A DNA stretch of 64,000 nt from NCBI GenBank assembly GCA_964356355.1, contig CAYHGX010000005.1:24682-88681 (forward strand), given 5' to 3'. How positions within the stretch are numbered: the stretch's first letter is position 1; every line of letters starts with the position of its first letter. Below, one piece after another: positions 33,558 through 41,857 of this stretch. Made by a program: the position numbers and the translations under genes. The notes beneath the pieces were generated by a model. The model searched no databases and had not been told where the DNA came from. It worked only from the letters and a program-made list of their open reading frames with translations. Origin of the DNA: CAYHGX01 sp964356355. Its GTDB lineage: Bacteria; Patescibacteriota; Gracilibacteria; UBA1369; LOWO2-01-FULL-3.

Positions 33558-34289
33558 TCAGGCGCTAAGTTTAACTTTCAAATCTTGAGCCCCATCAGCG
33601 AATATACATAATGACCAAAATGGAGGGATGCCTACGTTATCCAGGCAGAGATCTTGTCTGATTTCTACTCTTTTAGGTGTGTTTGGAGTATCCGAAGAGA
33701 AAAATTGTAACCTTTGAGTAAGAAAACTGTGAACAAATTTCCTTAAATGGCTGACAAATTGTTGAGTAAAAAGTTCCCTTGGATGATTCTGATCTGTATA
33801 TGGATGGTTCACCTCCACTTTTCCATAGACTCCGTCTCGTTGTGTAGCCTCATAAAAGCCAAAATGTGTTGCAAAATCTGAAATAGGGAATGTTAATTGC
33901 TGTACTCCTGTGTTGAAATTCTCAAGGCTGTCGCCATTGGCAAGGACACTGCTCAGGGAGGCCTCCAATTTAGGAGCTAATTCATTAAAATAAGCTATGG
34001 CACGGGTTTGTGCTGCTAAGTGGACTGCATTAGTTGTGGCTTCTATGGATTTTGGTGCTTGAGAATTCGGATGGGCTCCTTTTGGACCTCTATGGGAATA
34101 TAATGAGTGGCCCTCAATGGCAACTGGTTTATCTGCTGCAGTGGATTCATCATCTTGATTGGCTTTAATTTCAGCCTGAGTATCTCTTAATTGGCTATAT
34201 ACCTCCTCCCTTAGAATTGGGTCATCAAAGCGAGGTGATCTATCGAGCTGATCTGGTGGCGGCAAAATAAGCGAGTTCTCTAGAGACAT
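33558..34289 (-). CDS. Hypothetical protein, duplicated-unit copy 1
   Basis: The protein has 243 residues and is soluble, with no signal. It resembles the 34905-35741 product in layout and in short blocks: the start (SLILPPPDQLDR versus GLVLPRGLDRP), a central LEASLSSVLA versus LEAKLRESLA, and HPRELFTQQF versus HPRATFYQEF. A Gln/Glu-rich helical N-terminal half leads to a beta-rich C-terminal half. No function is recognised. It converges on the HAD gene, as its paralogue does on the HAD pseudogene. Confidence 0.7.
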   Translation of the reverse strand: MSLENSLILPPPDQLDRSPRFDDPILREEVYSQLRDTQAEIKANQDDESTAADKPVAIEGHSLYSHRGPKGAHPNSQAPKSIEATTNAVHLAAQTRAIAYFNELAPKLEASLSSVLANGDSLENFNTGVQQLTFPISDFATHFGFYEATQRDGVYGKVEVNHPYTDQNHPRELFTQQFVSHLRKFVHSFLTQRLQFFSSDTPNTPKRVEIRQDLCLDNVGIPPFWSLCIFADGAQDLKVKLSA

Positions 34290-34350
34290 AATTTCAAATT
34301 AGGATAAGTTATCCTATAGCAATAGCCGTTAAACTGTCAAGAGCTTGGAA

Positions 34351-34660
34351 CTAAAAAGGCCCCAGTTTTTCCAGCAATGGAATAATGGCTTATTTTAGCT
34401 TTATGTCTGAACTCCAACTTTGAACCACTGCCTCAATCGGCCCCGGATGAGTTGGCTAGCGGTGTTGACGTGAAAGTATATAAAGTTGTCCCCGGTGAGA
34501 GCCTTGCTGGAGACGAAATGGCCTGTGCAACCCCTTGTTTTAGTGTGAATCTGTGCGCGCGCACATGCGAAAATAATATTTTCAGCTTTACGTCAAACTC
34601 ACGATATTGCGCGGTATTGAGTTTTTATGTGAAATTCCGGAAAAACTGGGGCCTTTTTAG
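34351..34660. mobile_element. MITE copy 1, carrying a nested insertion
   Basis: It is bounded by the inverted repeat CTAAAAAGGCCCCAGTTTTT at the left and its complement at the right (ending CCTTTTTAG). Left and right arms match the 158-base copy at 61096-61253 closely (for example GCAATGGAATAATGGCTTAT and GGATGAGTTGGCTAGCGGTG). It is 152 bases longer because of an insertion after 34468. It has no coding capacity. AGCTTGG occurs just outside the left end and overlaps the right end, a possible target duplication. Confidence 0.75.
34469..34620. mobile_element. Insertion inside the MITE
   Basis: These 152 bases are absent from the other MITE copy. They are flanked by GCGGTGTTGA and GCGGTATTGA (9 of 10 identical), as after a target-site duplication. 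Near-terminal inverted repeats TTGACGTGAAAG and CTTTACGTCAA and a central perfect palindrome TGTGCGCGCGCACA (34552-34565) suggest a second, smaller non-coding element. Confidence 0.5.
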
Positions 34661-34858
34661 CTTGGGGGATAACCCAGCTACGGACGGCGGGGCCGTGGGC
34701 GTGCTGGAAGGTGTGGCTTTTGTGAAGACAATAGTGTTTTGAGTGGGAAGCAACGAATAAAGTTGATAATGCAAAAACTTTCCAGAGCCTTGGCCGTATT
34801 TATTACACGTGTTGGGAATAAAAGATTGCTGGGGTCGGATGATTTGCGGATAGGCTGA
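34661..34858 (+). pseudogene. 3' fragment of a duplicated YqeG-like HAD gene
   Basis: It starts exactly at the right end of the MITE and matches the last third of the HAD gene at 32886-33533: GGGATAACCCAGCTACGGAC (GDNPATDGGAVGVLEG when translated) down to ACACGTGTTGGGAATAAAAG, equivalent to ITRVGNKN. In-frame stops and indels break the frame. The 5' two thirds, including the catalytic Asp, are missing. Confidence 0.85.
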
Positions 34859-34904
34859 AATTGGCAATCAAAAAATCACGCTTCAGCCATTAATCCCTGG
34901 AGCC

Positions 34905-35741
34905 TTAAGCTTGGAACCTTAGGATTTCCTTCACGTCATTAGTAGCAAAAGCTATTTTAATGCTCCATCCAATTATCTTTTGATTATCCAAATATGGTTC
35001 AACGCTTATAAGAGGATTGTACGTTCCAAAACGCCTGAGTGTCTCACCTTCCATTGTGCATGTGACATGGGAATCTACGAATGCTTTTATCATACCTTGT
35101 AATGCCTGCTGGAATTCTTGATAGAATGTGGCTCTTGGATGTTCGTAAGATAGGTACTCGGGCGGAGCACTAAAAGGTTCAACAGGAAGATTTGCCTTAT
35201 TCAGATTGGCCAATGCAACCTTTGGGGTTGTATCAGGAATTAATGTTTCTAGAAACACTCCTGTACCTCTCAGAGAATTTTCAAATATTTGATTGAATCC
35301 ATATGGAGATGGCTCTGTAGCTAGAGATTCTCGCAGTTTTGCCTCAAGTGCTGGCTTTAAGGCTTCGAAATGAGCCTTGGCGCGTTGGAGAGCTGCGGGT
35401 ATGATCGCCTCTTTTAATCTCGTGTGGTCTTCTTGGCTTCTACTCCTGCGGAATGCCGCGTCTTGAGCGGCTATTGGAGATGGCTGGTGTTGGCCGGCTA
35501 GTCCAACCTTCTGCCCCCCATCAAAAGAAACTGTCCTTTTCTCTACTGTGACCGCATTTTCTCCTATCTGCACACCAAGCCCCATTACTCTTCTCATTGC
35601 GTCAGAAAGCTCAGCTACCTCAGTGTATTTTCCCTCATCGACAAGTGGATCATCAGAGCGCACTGGGCGATCTAACCCTCTGGGGAGGACTAATCCGTGG
35701 CCTAAATCGTCAATTTCTGCACTTCGAGATTCTGAACTCAT
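34905..35741 (-). CDS. Hypothetical protein, duplicated-unit copy 2
   Basis: The protein has 278 residues, with no signal peptide and no membrane helix. It is a paralogue of the 33558-34289 product by short shared blocks and the same order of a helical N-terminal half and beta-rich C-terminal half. Its C-terminal part (VEPYLDNQKIIGWSIKIAF) parallels DLCLDNVGIPPFWSLCIFA in the other copy. It sits beside the HAD pseudogene just as copy 1 sits beside the intact HAD gene. The function is unknown. Confidence 0.7.
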   Translation of the reverse strand: MSSESRSAEIDDLGHGLVLPRGLDRPVRSDDPLVDEGKYTEVAELSDAMRRVMGLGVQIGENAVTVEKRTVSFDGGQKVGLAGQHQPSPIAAQDAAFRRSRSQEDHTRLKEAIIPAALQRAKAHFEALKPALEAKLRESLATEPSPYGFNQIFENSLRGTGVFLETLIPDTTPKVALANLNKANLPVEPFSAPPEYLSYEHPRATFYQEFQQALQGMIKAFVDSHVTCTMEGETLRRFGTYNPLISVEPYLDNQKIIGWSIKIAFATNDVKEILRFQA

Positions 35742-35877
35742 AGATTTGTGTTACGTCTTGGCAATTAAATATATCGCAGAATCAAATTATGTCAAACTTG
35801 GAGATGCTATGGGTTCGGAGTATTTGCTGGCACAGGATAAGGCAGAAGTATAAAATAAGAAAAAGTAACCAAATCAT

Positions 35878-37155
35878 ATGAAGAAAATAAGTTTATCAGT
35901 GTTTGCTATAGCACTTTTCATAAATACAGCGTCGATGAGCTTGGCACTAGAGCCTATGGGCGGAAGTTTTAGTGATGTTACCGTTTCTACCTATTATCGC
36001 AACTCTATCAACTGGATGGATGAAGCTGGCGTGATAAATGGTTATCCTGATGGGACTTTCAAACCAGATCAGTGCGTGAATCGCGTAGAATTTCTAAAAA
36101 TGATGTTCAAGACCTTTGAAATAGCAACAAGTGCTTATGATGCAACGCTGTTTTCTGATACTCCTGAGGGACAGTGGTATACCCCATATGTTAAAGCGGC
36201 AATAGCGCGTAAGACTATAAATGGCTATCCTGATGGGACATTTAAACCAGGACAATGTGTAAACCGAGTTGAGGCGATTAAGATGGCAGTTTTGGAGTTC
36301 AATATGGGTGAAAATCCCGGAGCTTGGGGAATGTACACTAATCCATATGACGTTGCACTGGTGAAAGATGCCTGGTGGAAGCCCTATTTTGCAACCGCAA
36401 TGGGTGCAAATTTTGTAGGTATAGATCATTTCGTTCAATATGATGCAGATTGGATGAAACTAGGTATTGATAATAACTTTGGAAATCCAACCTATGATTT
36501 CGGGCCAGGAGAATCGATGACTAGAAAAGAAGTTGCTGAGATGCTTTATAGAATGAAGGCGGCAAATGATAATAATAAAGAATATTATAGTGAAGGGTTT
36601 ACACCATTGATGTTGAAGGCAACTTTTGAACCTGACTGCAGCGGACTTGGGGATTCATGGATAAGTAGTGTGTGGAAGGGCAACGATCCTTTGGCGTTTT
36701 GTTATAAAACTACATGGGGAACACCAGAGCTGAAGGATTCCTCTATTAGTCCTGAAGCAAGAATCGGACAAATTTACTACGTTACTTTTTCTAAGGCTGA
36801 CGGCAATTCTCCTTTGCTAGGATATTCTACTTTGGATTTTCAAAAACTTGGAGATAGCGATGTCTCTGAAATTGCAAATTGGGATGCTATAGATTTCAGC
36901 AAAAGCGAAGCAGAATTGGCAGAGCTTTTCCCTGAGAATGAAAATCCCGTGGTAGAAAAGATAGTTATCAACGACAAGCAGATACTTAAGGTGAGTACTG
37001 ATTATATTTCCTCCTTCACCCAAGAACATATTCAAACGATTTATTACTTGGCACCGAAGGTTTCAATCAATGGTACAGATTATAATTTGTTTGCCTTGGG
37101 AGGGATATCAATCGAAAGTGATTTGAAGAAAGTGATGGAGTCGATGAGATTTTGA
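35878..37155 (+). CDS. SLH-domain secreted protein
   Basis: The 425 residues comprise a signal peptide (1-23, ALA), two well-formed SLH repeats (about 30-80 and 85-135) with GYPDGTFKPDQCVNRVE and GYPDGTFKPGQCVNRVE, and a third weaker one ending SMTRKEVAEMLYRM near 220. The remaining 195 residues form an unrecognised globular domain with three Cys. SLH repeats at the N-terminus suggest wall anchoring with the C-terminal domain exposed. The gene ends in a strong terminator and stands alone. The two repeats are also similar at the DNA level, so one probably arose by recent duplication. Confidence 0.88.
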   Translation: MKKISLSVFAIALFINTASMSLALEPMGGSFSDVTVSTYYRNSINWMDEAGVINGYPDGTFKPDQCVNRVEFLKMMFKTFEIATSAYDATLFSDTPEGQWYTPYVKAAIARKTINGYPDGTFKPGQCVNRVEAIKMAVLEFNMGENPGAWGMYTNPYDVALVKDAWWKPYFATAMGANFVGIDHFVQYDADWMKLGIDNNFGNPTYDFGPGESMTRKEVAEMLYRMKAANDNNKEYYSEGFTPLMLKATFEPDCSGLGDSWISSVWKGNDPLAFCYKTTWGTPELKDSSISPEARIGQIYYVTFSKADGNSPLLGYSTLDFQKLGDSDVSEIANWDAIDFSKSEAELAELFPENENPVVEKIVINDKQILKVSTDYISSFTQEHIQTIYYLAPKVSINGTDYNLFALGGISIESDLKKVMESMRF

Positions 37156-37196
37156 TCACTCAAAACCTTTGCCTACAAACGCATTTTATATTACAA

Positions 37197-37224
37197 TCCC
37201 CTGCGATGTCGGGGGATTTTTTTT
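37197..37224 (+). terminator. Intrinsic terminator after the SLH gene
   Basis: TCCCC, a 10-base loop, GGGGA and a run of eight T, 42 bases after the stop codon. Confidence 0.7.
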
Positions 37225-37240
37225 GCCACGTGGCAAGAAA
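37223..37240. repeat. Palindromic 18-mer, copy 1
   Basis: TTGCCACGTGGCAA is a perfect 14-base palindrome, followed by GAAA. The same 18 bases occur at 63323-63340. It lies between a terminator and the tRNA gene. Confidence 0.5.
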
Positions 37241-37277
37241 TCGGTGGACCTCCTATCGGCAGTGCGCTTTGAAAAAT

Positions 37278-37354
37278 GGGCCTGTAGCTCAGCTGGTTAG
37301 AGCAGTCGGCTCATAACCGATTGGTCCCTGGTTCAAGTCCAGGCAGGCCCACCA
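37278..37354 (+). tRNA. tRNA with CAU anticodon (Ile2 or elongator Met)
   Basis: It forms a complete cloverleaf: 7-pair acceptor stem GGGCCTG/CAGGCCC, D arm GCTC/GAGC, anticodon stem with loop CTCATAA (anticodon CAT), T arm CCTGG-TTCAAGT-CCAGG, discriminator A and an encoded CCA. It lacks the initiator features (GGG/CCC anticodon stem and unpaired position 1). The GGCTCATAACCG and TTGGTC segments resemble bacterial tRNA-Ile2, which would need TilS lysidine modification, more than elongator tRNA-Met, but I cannot settle this. Confidence 0.93.
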
Positions 37355-37367
37355 AGAATTATTATTT

Positions 37368-37778
37368 ATGAGCGAAGTAATCACCATTGAAGTAACTGTG
37401 CAGGTGCCGGCGGAAAAGGCGTGGGATGTTTACACTAAGCCCGAATATGTCGTGCAGTGGAACCATGCCTCAGAAGATTGGCAGTGTCCGAAGGCGGAAA
37501 ATGATTTGCGTGTGGGAGGAAAATTCAGTTCAAGAATGGAGGCGAAGGATGGGAGTTTTGGCTTCGACTTTGGGGGAACTTACAGCGAGGTAAGGCTCCA
37601 TGAATATATTGCATATAGTATGGATGATGGGCGGACTGTGGAAATTAGTTTTATTCCAAGTGGTGAGGAAACAAAGGTAGTGGTAGCATTTGACCCAGAA
37701 ACTGAGAATTCTCTTGAGCTGCAACGTGGCGGCTGGCAAGCGATTCTGGATAATTTCAAGAAGTGTGCGGAAAAATAG
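37368..37778 (+). CDS. AHSA1/SRPBCC-domain protein
   Basis: This 136-residue protein is a single START-like lipid/ligand-binding fold of the AHSA1 (Aha1 C-terminal-like) type. VPAEKAWDVYTKPEYVVQWN at the start and the closing GGWQAILDNFKKCAE helix are characteristic. Members bind small hydrophobic ligands or act in stress, and the exact role is unknown. It begins 13 bases after the tRNA. Confidence 0.88.
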   Translation: MSEVITIEVTVQVPAEKAWDVYTKPEYVVQWNHASEDWQCPKAENDLRVGGKFSSRMEAKDGSFGFDFGGTYSEVRLHEYIAYSMDDGRTVEISFIPSGEETKVVVAFDPETENSLELQRGGWQAILDNFKKCAEK

Positions 37779-37845
37779 GCACCTTGTATAAAGTAAATTA
37801 TAGGAGGAGAATAAAAGATGATTTATATTTCTTGACCTCATTTTT

Positions 37846-37947
37846 ATGGCTGGATTAGGAGATTTTATTAAGGCAGGTATCGTTTCATGGCTTTTGGGTG
37901 GAGGGCTGATTGCGGCGATCGTTATCTATTTTCTTTTCTTTAGGTAG
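37846..37947 (+). CDS. Small membrane protein (33 residues)
   Basis: It starts MAGLGDFIKAG, followed by one hydrophobic helix (IVSWLLGGGLIAAIVIYFLF) and ends with Arg-stop. The composition is typical of real small membrane proteins, and the helix would span the membrane. No homologue is recognised. Confidence 0.45.
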   Translation: MAGLGDFIKAGIVSWLLGGGLIAAIVIYFLFFR

Positions 37948-37967
37948 AAATTGGATAGAATGAGGGC

Positions 37968-38036
37968 ATGGCTGCAATTCGAAGTACATGTAAGGCGTGC
38001 TCCAAGGACTTTTTGATCGTTGATGAGGAGGTCTAG
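37968..38036 (+). pseudogene. N-terminal remnant of a CPR-type zinc-ribbon protein
   Basis: It encodes only MAAIRSTCKACSKDFLIVDE plus two residues before TAG. The CxxC...F.I.DE pattern is the usual opening of zinc-ribbon proteins common in CPR genomes, which normally continue with FYEK, a second CPxCR knuckle and more. Everything after the first knuckle is missing. It overlaps the end of the convergent 38033-39979 gene by 4 bases. It could be a real micro-protein but looks truncated. Confidence 0.45.
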
Positions 38037-39979
38037 TTTTTATTCTCACAGACCCGGCCCGGCTTGTTATTTTCTAAATAGGGCAGCCAGTGGGCAAAAA
38101 TACCGCTTCCGTTGGGGGTGACTTGGGCGAGAAAATCACTCCATTGCACTCCCTGCTCCTTAAGTATTGATTTGAGCTTTTCTACTTTGTTCCAAGCAAC
38201 TGCGGTGTAGTCGCCTCTCTTTTGTCCCTCTTGGAGGTCTACCTCAAACACCTCTTTTAGTTGAGGAAATTTTTCTTTCGGGAGGTGCCAACGCTCAGCG
38301 AAATCTTCGATGAATCTTCCAAGCTTAGAATTCATAAAAATGTCAGTATTGCTTTTTATGCGCCAATTTAGCATTGCGTTGTAGGCCTTGGGATCTGTGA
38401 GACGGAGGCTATAAAAGTCAGAACCAAGTGAGGCAACTAAAATGGTGTAAGGATGGTAGGTGTCAACGGGTTTGGTGCTTGGGAAGGCTACCGTGAGGAG
38501 TAGTTCATCACTTCCCTCCTCATATTGGCTGGGACGGACACCCTCCCACTCTAGCATATTCATGAGGTGTAGAATCTCATGGAAAAGAGTTTGCACCAGC
38601 TGATCCTCGGTGTAGGCAGTAACCACAACTTTATTTGTGTCTGCTGTTCCCCAATAGTTATCTGGTCGGCCGCTGTGTTGGTATTTAAATGTTTTTCCTT
38701 TTTGCGCTTTGGCCAATCTGTTGGCCATCGCCTGTGGGTCTGCTCCAGTGGCCTTAGCTAAACGAGCGAAGGCTTGGGCAAGCACCTGCTGCCGCTCTTG
38801 AGTGATCCAGGAAGCTTTTATATCATTGGAATATTCAGTGCGTTTTATGTTAAGGGCATCAGTAAATACTTTCACCTCTTCAGCGCTGGGGACATTGGCT
38901 TCTATTTGTTGATCAAGTACTTCCTGGTGGGCACTGCGATCTTTATAGATCTGCTGATAGGTACGGATTTGCTGCAGATACTCAGAAAGGTTTTTGAGCA
39001 CTTCCGGATCATCCACGGTCTCATTATGATGGTTGGCAAAAAAATTGGCGTGAATTTTTGGCGTACCATCTTCACAAACTGCTATGTAATCATCTCTGCC
39101 TGAGTAAACAAGAGGAGAAAGAGCAACATCTGTAATGTTATTAGACTCATCTATTTTGCCGGTGAATAAAATATCGCTAACTATTAACATGGATTTGTCG
39201 TGTGAGGGGTCCAAGGTTTGTGCCTCCTGAATACAGGCTGAATCATCTCCACGTCTAAAACTACTATTACTCGAATCATACCTATCAATCAGAAGCGAAA
39301 AGGTACCATCTGGCCGGATACTTGCTAGATCGGTATCGGAATAGAAGTCATTGGTGCGTGGTAATGATGTGGCACTGAATGAGGCTGTGTCCTGAGCGCT
39401 ATCTGAATTGGTTTGGCAGTCGTAATCTGTGGAGCTGTCTTTATAGAAATCTACCGTAATGCCAAGTGGACGACCAATTTGCACCTGAACCTCCGGGGAA
39501 TGAAAAGTTGTAGTTCGCGCTTCTACTATGTCTTTAAGCCTTTCAGTTTTTCCTTTTAAAACATCCTTGAGTCTGTTTGGCCCTACTACAGCAGAGACTT
39601 CGGACTCAAAGTCTTCAAGGCGATTGTGCCGCGTAGTCTCAACTAAAACACCCGTGCCTACTAGACCAAGAACTGCCATGACAACTCCGCCAATATTTTC
39701 GCGGAGCGCCTTAAGGGCTTTGAATTTGTAGGCTTCTGGGGTTGTTTTTGCATTGCCGTCTTTGGCGAGCGCGATTCTGCGACGCAAAGATTCTACTTTT
39801 TGGTTCGCTTCACCGGCCACAATGAGGGCATCGGCAAGCTGGGACTGGAGGTCTTCCAAAGTTTCGGGTGACTCTGGGGTTGGATCGCTTGTCTCGTCGA
39901 CTGCATTTACCTCGGATATTGGCATAGGCTTGAAAATATTCAACATACTAGCCGCACACTCTAGGCCACTTGCTGACAT
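38033..39979 (-). CDS. Membrane-anchored zincin-like protein
   Basis: The protein has 648 residues. There is no N-terminal signal; one membrane helix lies at about 95-115 (GGVVMAVLGLVGTGVLVE), with a soluble C-terminal part of about 530 residues, probably outside. Near residue 475 is TLFHEILHLMNM, an HExxH zinc-protease motif, followed by EEGSDE about 20 residues later as a possible third ligand. A coiled coil lies at about 45-70. The family is unknown to me. It could be a peptidase acting on surface proteins. Two Cys pairs suggest disulfides. Proteolytic activity is inferred only from the motif. Confidence 0.75.
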   Translation of the reverse strand: MSASGLECAASMLNIFKPMPISEVNAVDETSDPTPESPETLEDLQSQLADALIVAGEANQKVESLRRRIALAKDGNAKTTPEAYKFKALKALRENIGGVVMAVLGLVGTGVLVETTRHNRLEDFESEVSAVVGPNRLKDVLKGKTERLKDIVEARTTTFHSPEVQVQIGRPLGITVDFYKDSSTDYDCQTNSDSAQDTASFSATSLPRTNDFYSDTDLASIRPDGTFSLLIDRYDSSNSSFRRGDDSACIQEAQTLDPSHDKSMLIVSDILFTGKIDESNNITDVALSPLVYSGRDDYIAVCEDGTPKIHANFFANHHNETVDDPEVLKNLSEYLQQIRTYQQIYKDRSAHQEVLDQQIEANVPSAEEVKVFTDALNIKRTEYSNDIKASWITQERQQVLAQAFARLAKATGADPQAMANRLAKAQKGKTFKYQHSGRPDNYWGTADTNKVVVTAYTEDQLVQTLFHEILHLMNMLEWEGVRPSQYEEGSDELLLTVAFPSTKPVDTYHPYTILVASLGSDFYSLRLTDPKAYNAMLNWRIKSNTDIFMNSKLGRFIEDFAERWHLPKEKFPQLKEVFEVDLQEGQKRGDYTAVAWNKVEKLKSILKEQGVQWSDFLAQVTPNGSGIFAHWLPYLENNKPGRVCENKN

Positions 39980-40121
39980 TTGTCAACCCTCCCCTTCAGC
40001 TTTAGACTTCATTTTCGGATGTGAGGTACCATTTTCTGTGTCCACCTGTTATTGGACTTACCGCTATCTAATAAGATTTTTAAGTGCTAGGGTGGGGTTT
40101 TATATCTTAACCCAAACTCGT

Positions 40122-40220
40122 ATGGATGATTCTACGAAAGCTACTCCAGCTGTAGAGGAGAAAGAAGTTGTTGCTGATGCGCCAGTTGCTGATGCTCCTG
40201 CTGCTGAAGACAAAAAATAA
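40122..40220 (+). CDS. Small acidic Ala/Val/Pro-rich protein (32 residues)
   Basis: It reads MDDSTKATPAVEEKEVVADA and then PVADAPAAEDKK-stop, fully low-complexity with a VADAP repeat. Its start lies 40 bases after a TATATCTT-like AT-rich stretch. It is probably a disordered micro-protein. The reality of the gene is uncertain. Confidence 0.35.
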   Translation: MDDSTKATPAVEEKEVVADAPVADAPAAEDKK

Positions 40221-40334
40221 CAGCACTTGTGTGACTTTGGCTTATGCAAAGACAATGATGATGCGTAGGTCAAGACACACGAGACTTTAATTGCTCAACT
40301 TGAGTAACGTTAGAAAAAAGTTTAAACTTCAACT

Positions 40335-41796
40335 ATGCGGAGGAGAATACTTTTTTTGGTGCTTTTTGCGGTTTTACTGGGGACCAATGTGTTATCTGTG
40401 CAGCGCTGGGATATTTTTGAGGTGCCAATTATTTTTGTGGGCGCCGTGCTCTTTGAAGTAATCGTATTTTGTCTTTTTTGCTATCAACTATATTGCGTTC
40501 TCGAGAAGCCAAGAGGGACGCTATTGTCACTGGCGAAATCGGCCTGGAATGGTATTTTGGCTGATCCAAATGTTGTAAAGTGGAAGAGCAAATATCCCGA
40601 GGGATTCCGCTGGGTGCTCAGACGATTCTCAAAAGAGAAGAGTGGATGGATAGTGACGCGCGGAGTTTTGGCTGCGTTTTTTTTCCTTTACCTTTTTATG
40701 GGAATCACTGAGGAGGTAATTTTCAGAGAATCTTTTGTAAACGTGGATCATCGGATTTTGGCCTTGATACCGAGCATTCGCACTCCTGAGCAGACAAGCA
40801 TCTTTACCTTTTTCACCTTTCTGGCCAATTGGCAAACGATCGTGTTTATTTCGGTAAGTACCCTGGCCATCATTTTCTGGAGGAAAAATAAATTTTCTGC
40901 GNNNNNNNNNNNNNNNNNNNNNNNNNNNNNNNNNNNNNNNNNNNNNNNNNNNNNNNNNNNNNNNNNNNNNNNNNNNNNNNNNNNNNNNNNNNNNNNNNNN
41001 NCTTGGTGTCCACTATCCTAGCGATGTGATTGCCAGCATGCTTTTGGGGGCGTTTATCATGAGCATTTTTATTACACTTTTTAGGCTCAAGGCCGAAAAT
41101 CACAGCAAGATGCGAGTGCTTACTATTGTACCGGCGGCGGCGGTGGTGTTTTCGCTAATTTTCAGTTCAGTATTTATATCCCTGCGAGAGATGCCGAAAG
41201 AAATTAAGAATATAACTTTGCCTGCGATTGATCGTGAGAACATTTCTAAATTGCCGCTGTATAGTGAGACGTTGACCGGTCGCAATATTGAACCAATCAG
41301 TGCTATTTATGTTGGCAATGAGGCGGAAATTGAAAGTTTATTTTTGTCACATGGATGGTACAAGGCCGATCCTTCAACTATTTCAAATACGTTAAAGGCC
41401 TTTTCGATTACCTTTAATGGCGGACAATATCTAAATGGGCCGGTTACTCCCTCTTATATGAAGGGAAAAACTCAGGATATAGCCTTCGAACAGCCAACCG
41501 ATGCCAATAATTTCAGATCCAGACATCATACTAGATTGTGGAAAACCGATTATGTACTGCCGGATGGGAGGGAGATTTGGGTGGCTACTTCCAGCCTGGA
41601 TTCCGGAGTGGGGTTGGGAAGTACCATGTGGATTCCAACACATAATATCGATCCAAACATTGATGCGGAGCGGGACTATATTGTGAAGTCTTTGGGCGTG
41701 AAGGTGAAGTACTTGCAGGTGGTTCCAGCGCAGCTGGGGAAAAATGCCTCAGGCGACCAGTTTTTTACTGATGGCAGGGCGGTAGTTGTGGAGTAA
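40335..41796 (+). CDS. PAP2-type phosphatase fused to an LssY C-terminal domain (cut by a scaffold gap)
   Basis: The part before the gap (40335-40901) has three to four membrane helices and no usual PAP2 motif yet. After the gap the protein resumes at LGVHYPSDVIASMLLG, which is PAP2 motif C3 with the catalytic His and Asp, followed by more helices and then a 190-residue LssY-like domain (FRSRHHTRLWKT, WVATSSLD). The frame differs across the 100-N gap because the gap size is nominal. PAP2 enzymes dephosphorylate lipid phosphates such as undecaprenyl pyrophosphate. The missing segment should hold motifs C1 and C2. Confidence 0.82.
40902..41001. other. Scaffold gap (100 N)
   Basis: There are exactly 100 N inside the PAP2-LssY gene. 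The true length is unknown, since the frame shifts by one base across it. Confidence 1.
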
Positions 41797-41857
41797 AGTT
41801 TTTGACAAACACAGCGGGAGGACTTATTGTGCGGTCCTGTTAATTTGGAGAATTATC

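Noticed and set aside
41786..41857. Longer start for the 41858 gene
   Set aside because: It overlaps the end of the LssY gene and adds residues unlike the rest of the protein; the ATG at 41858 is better placed.
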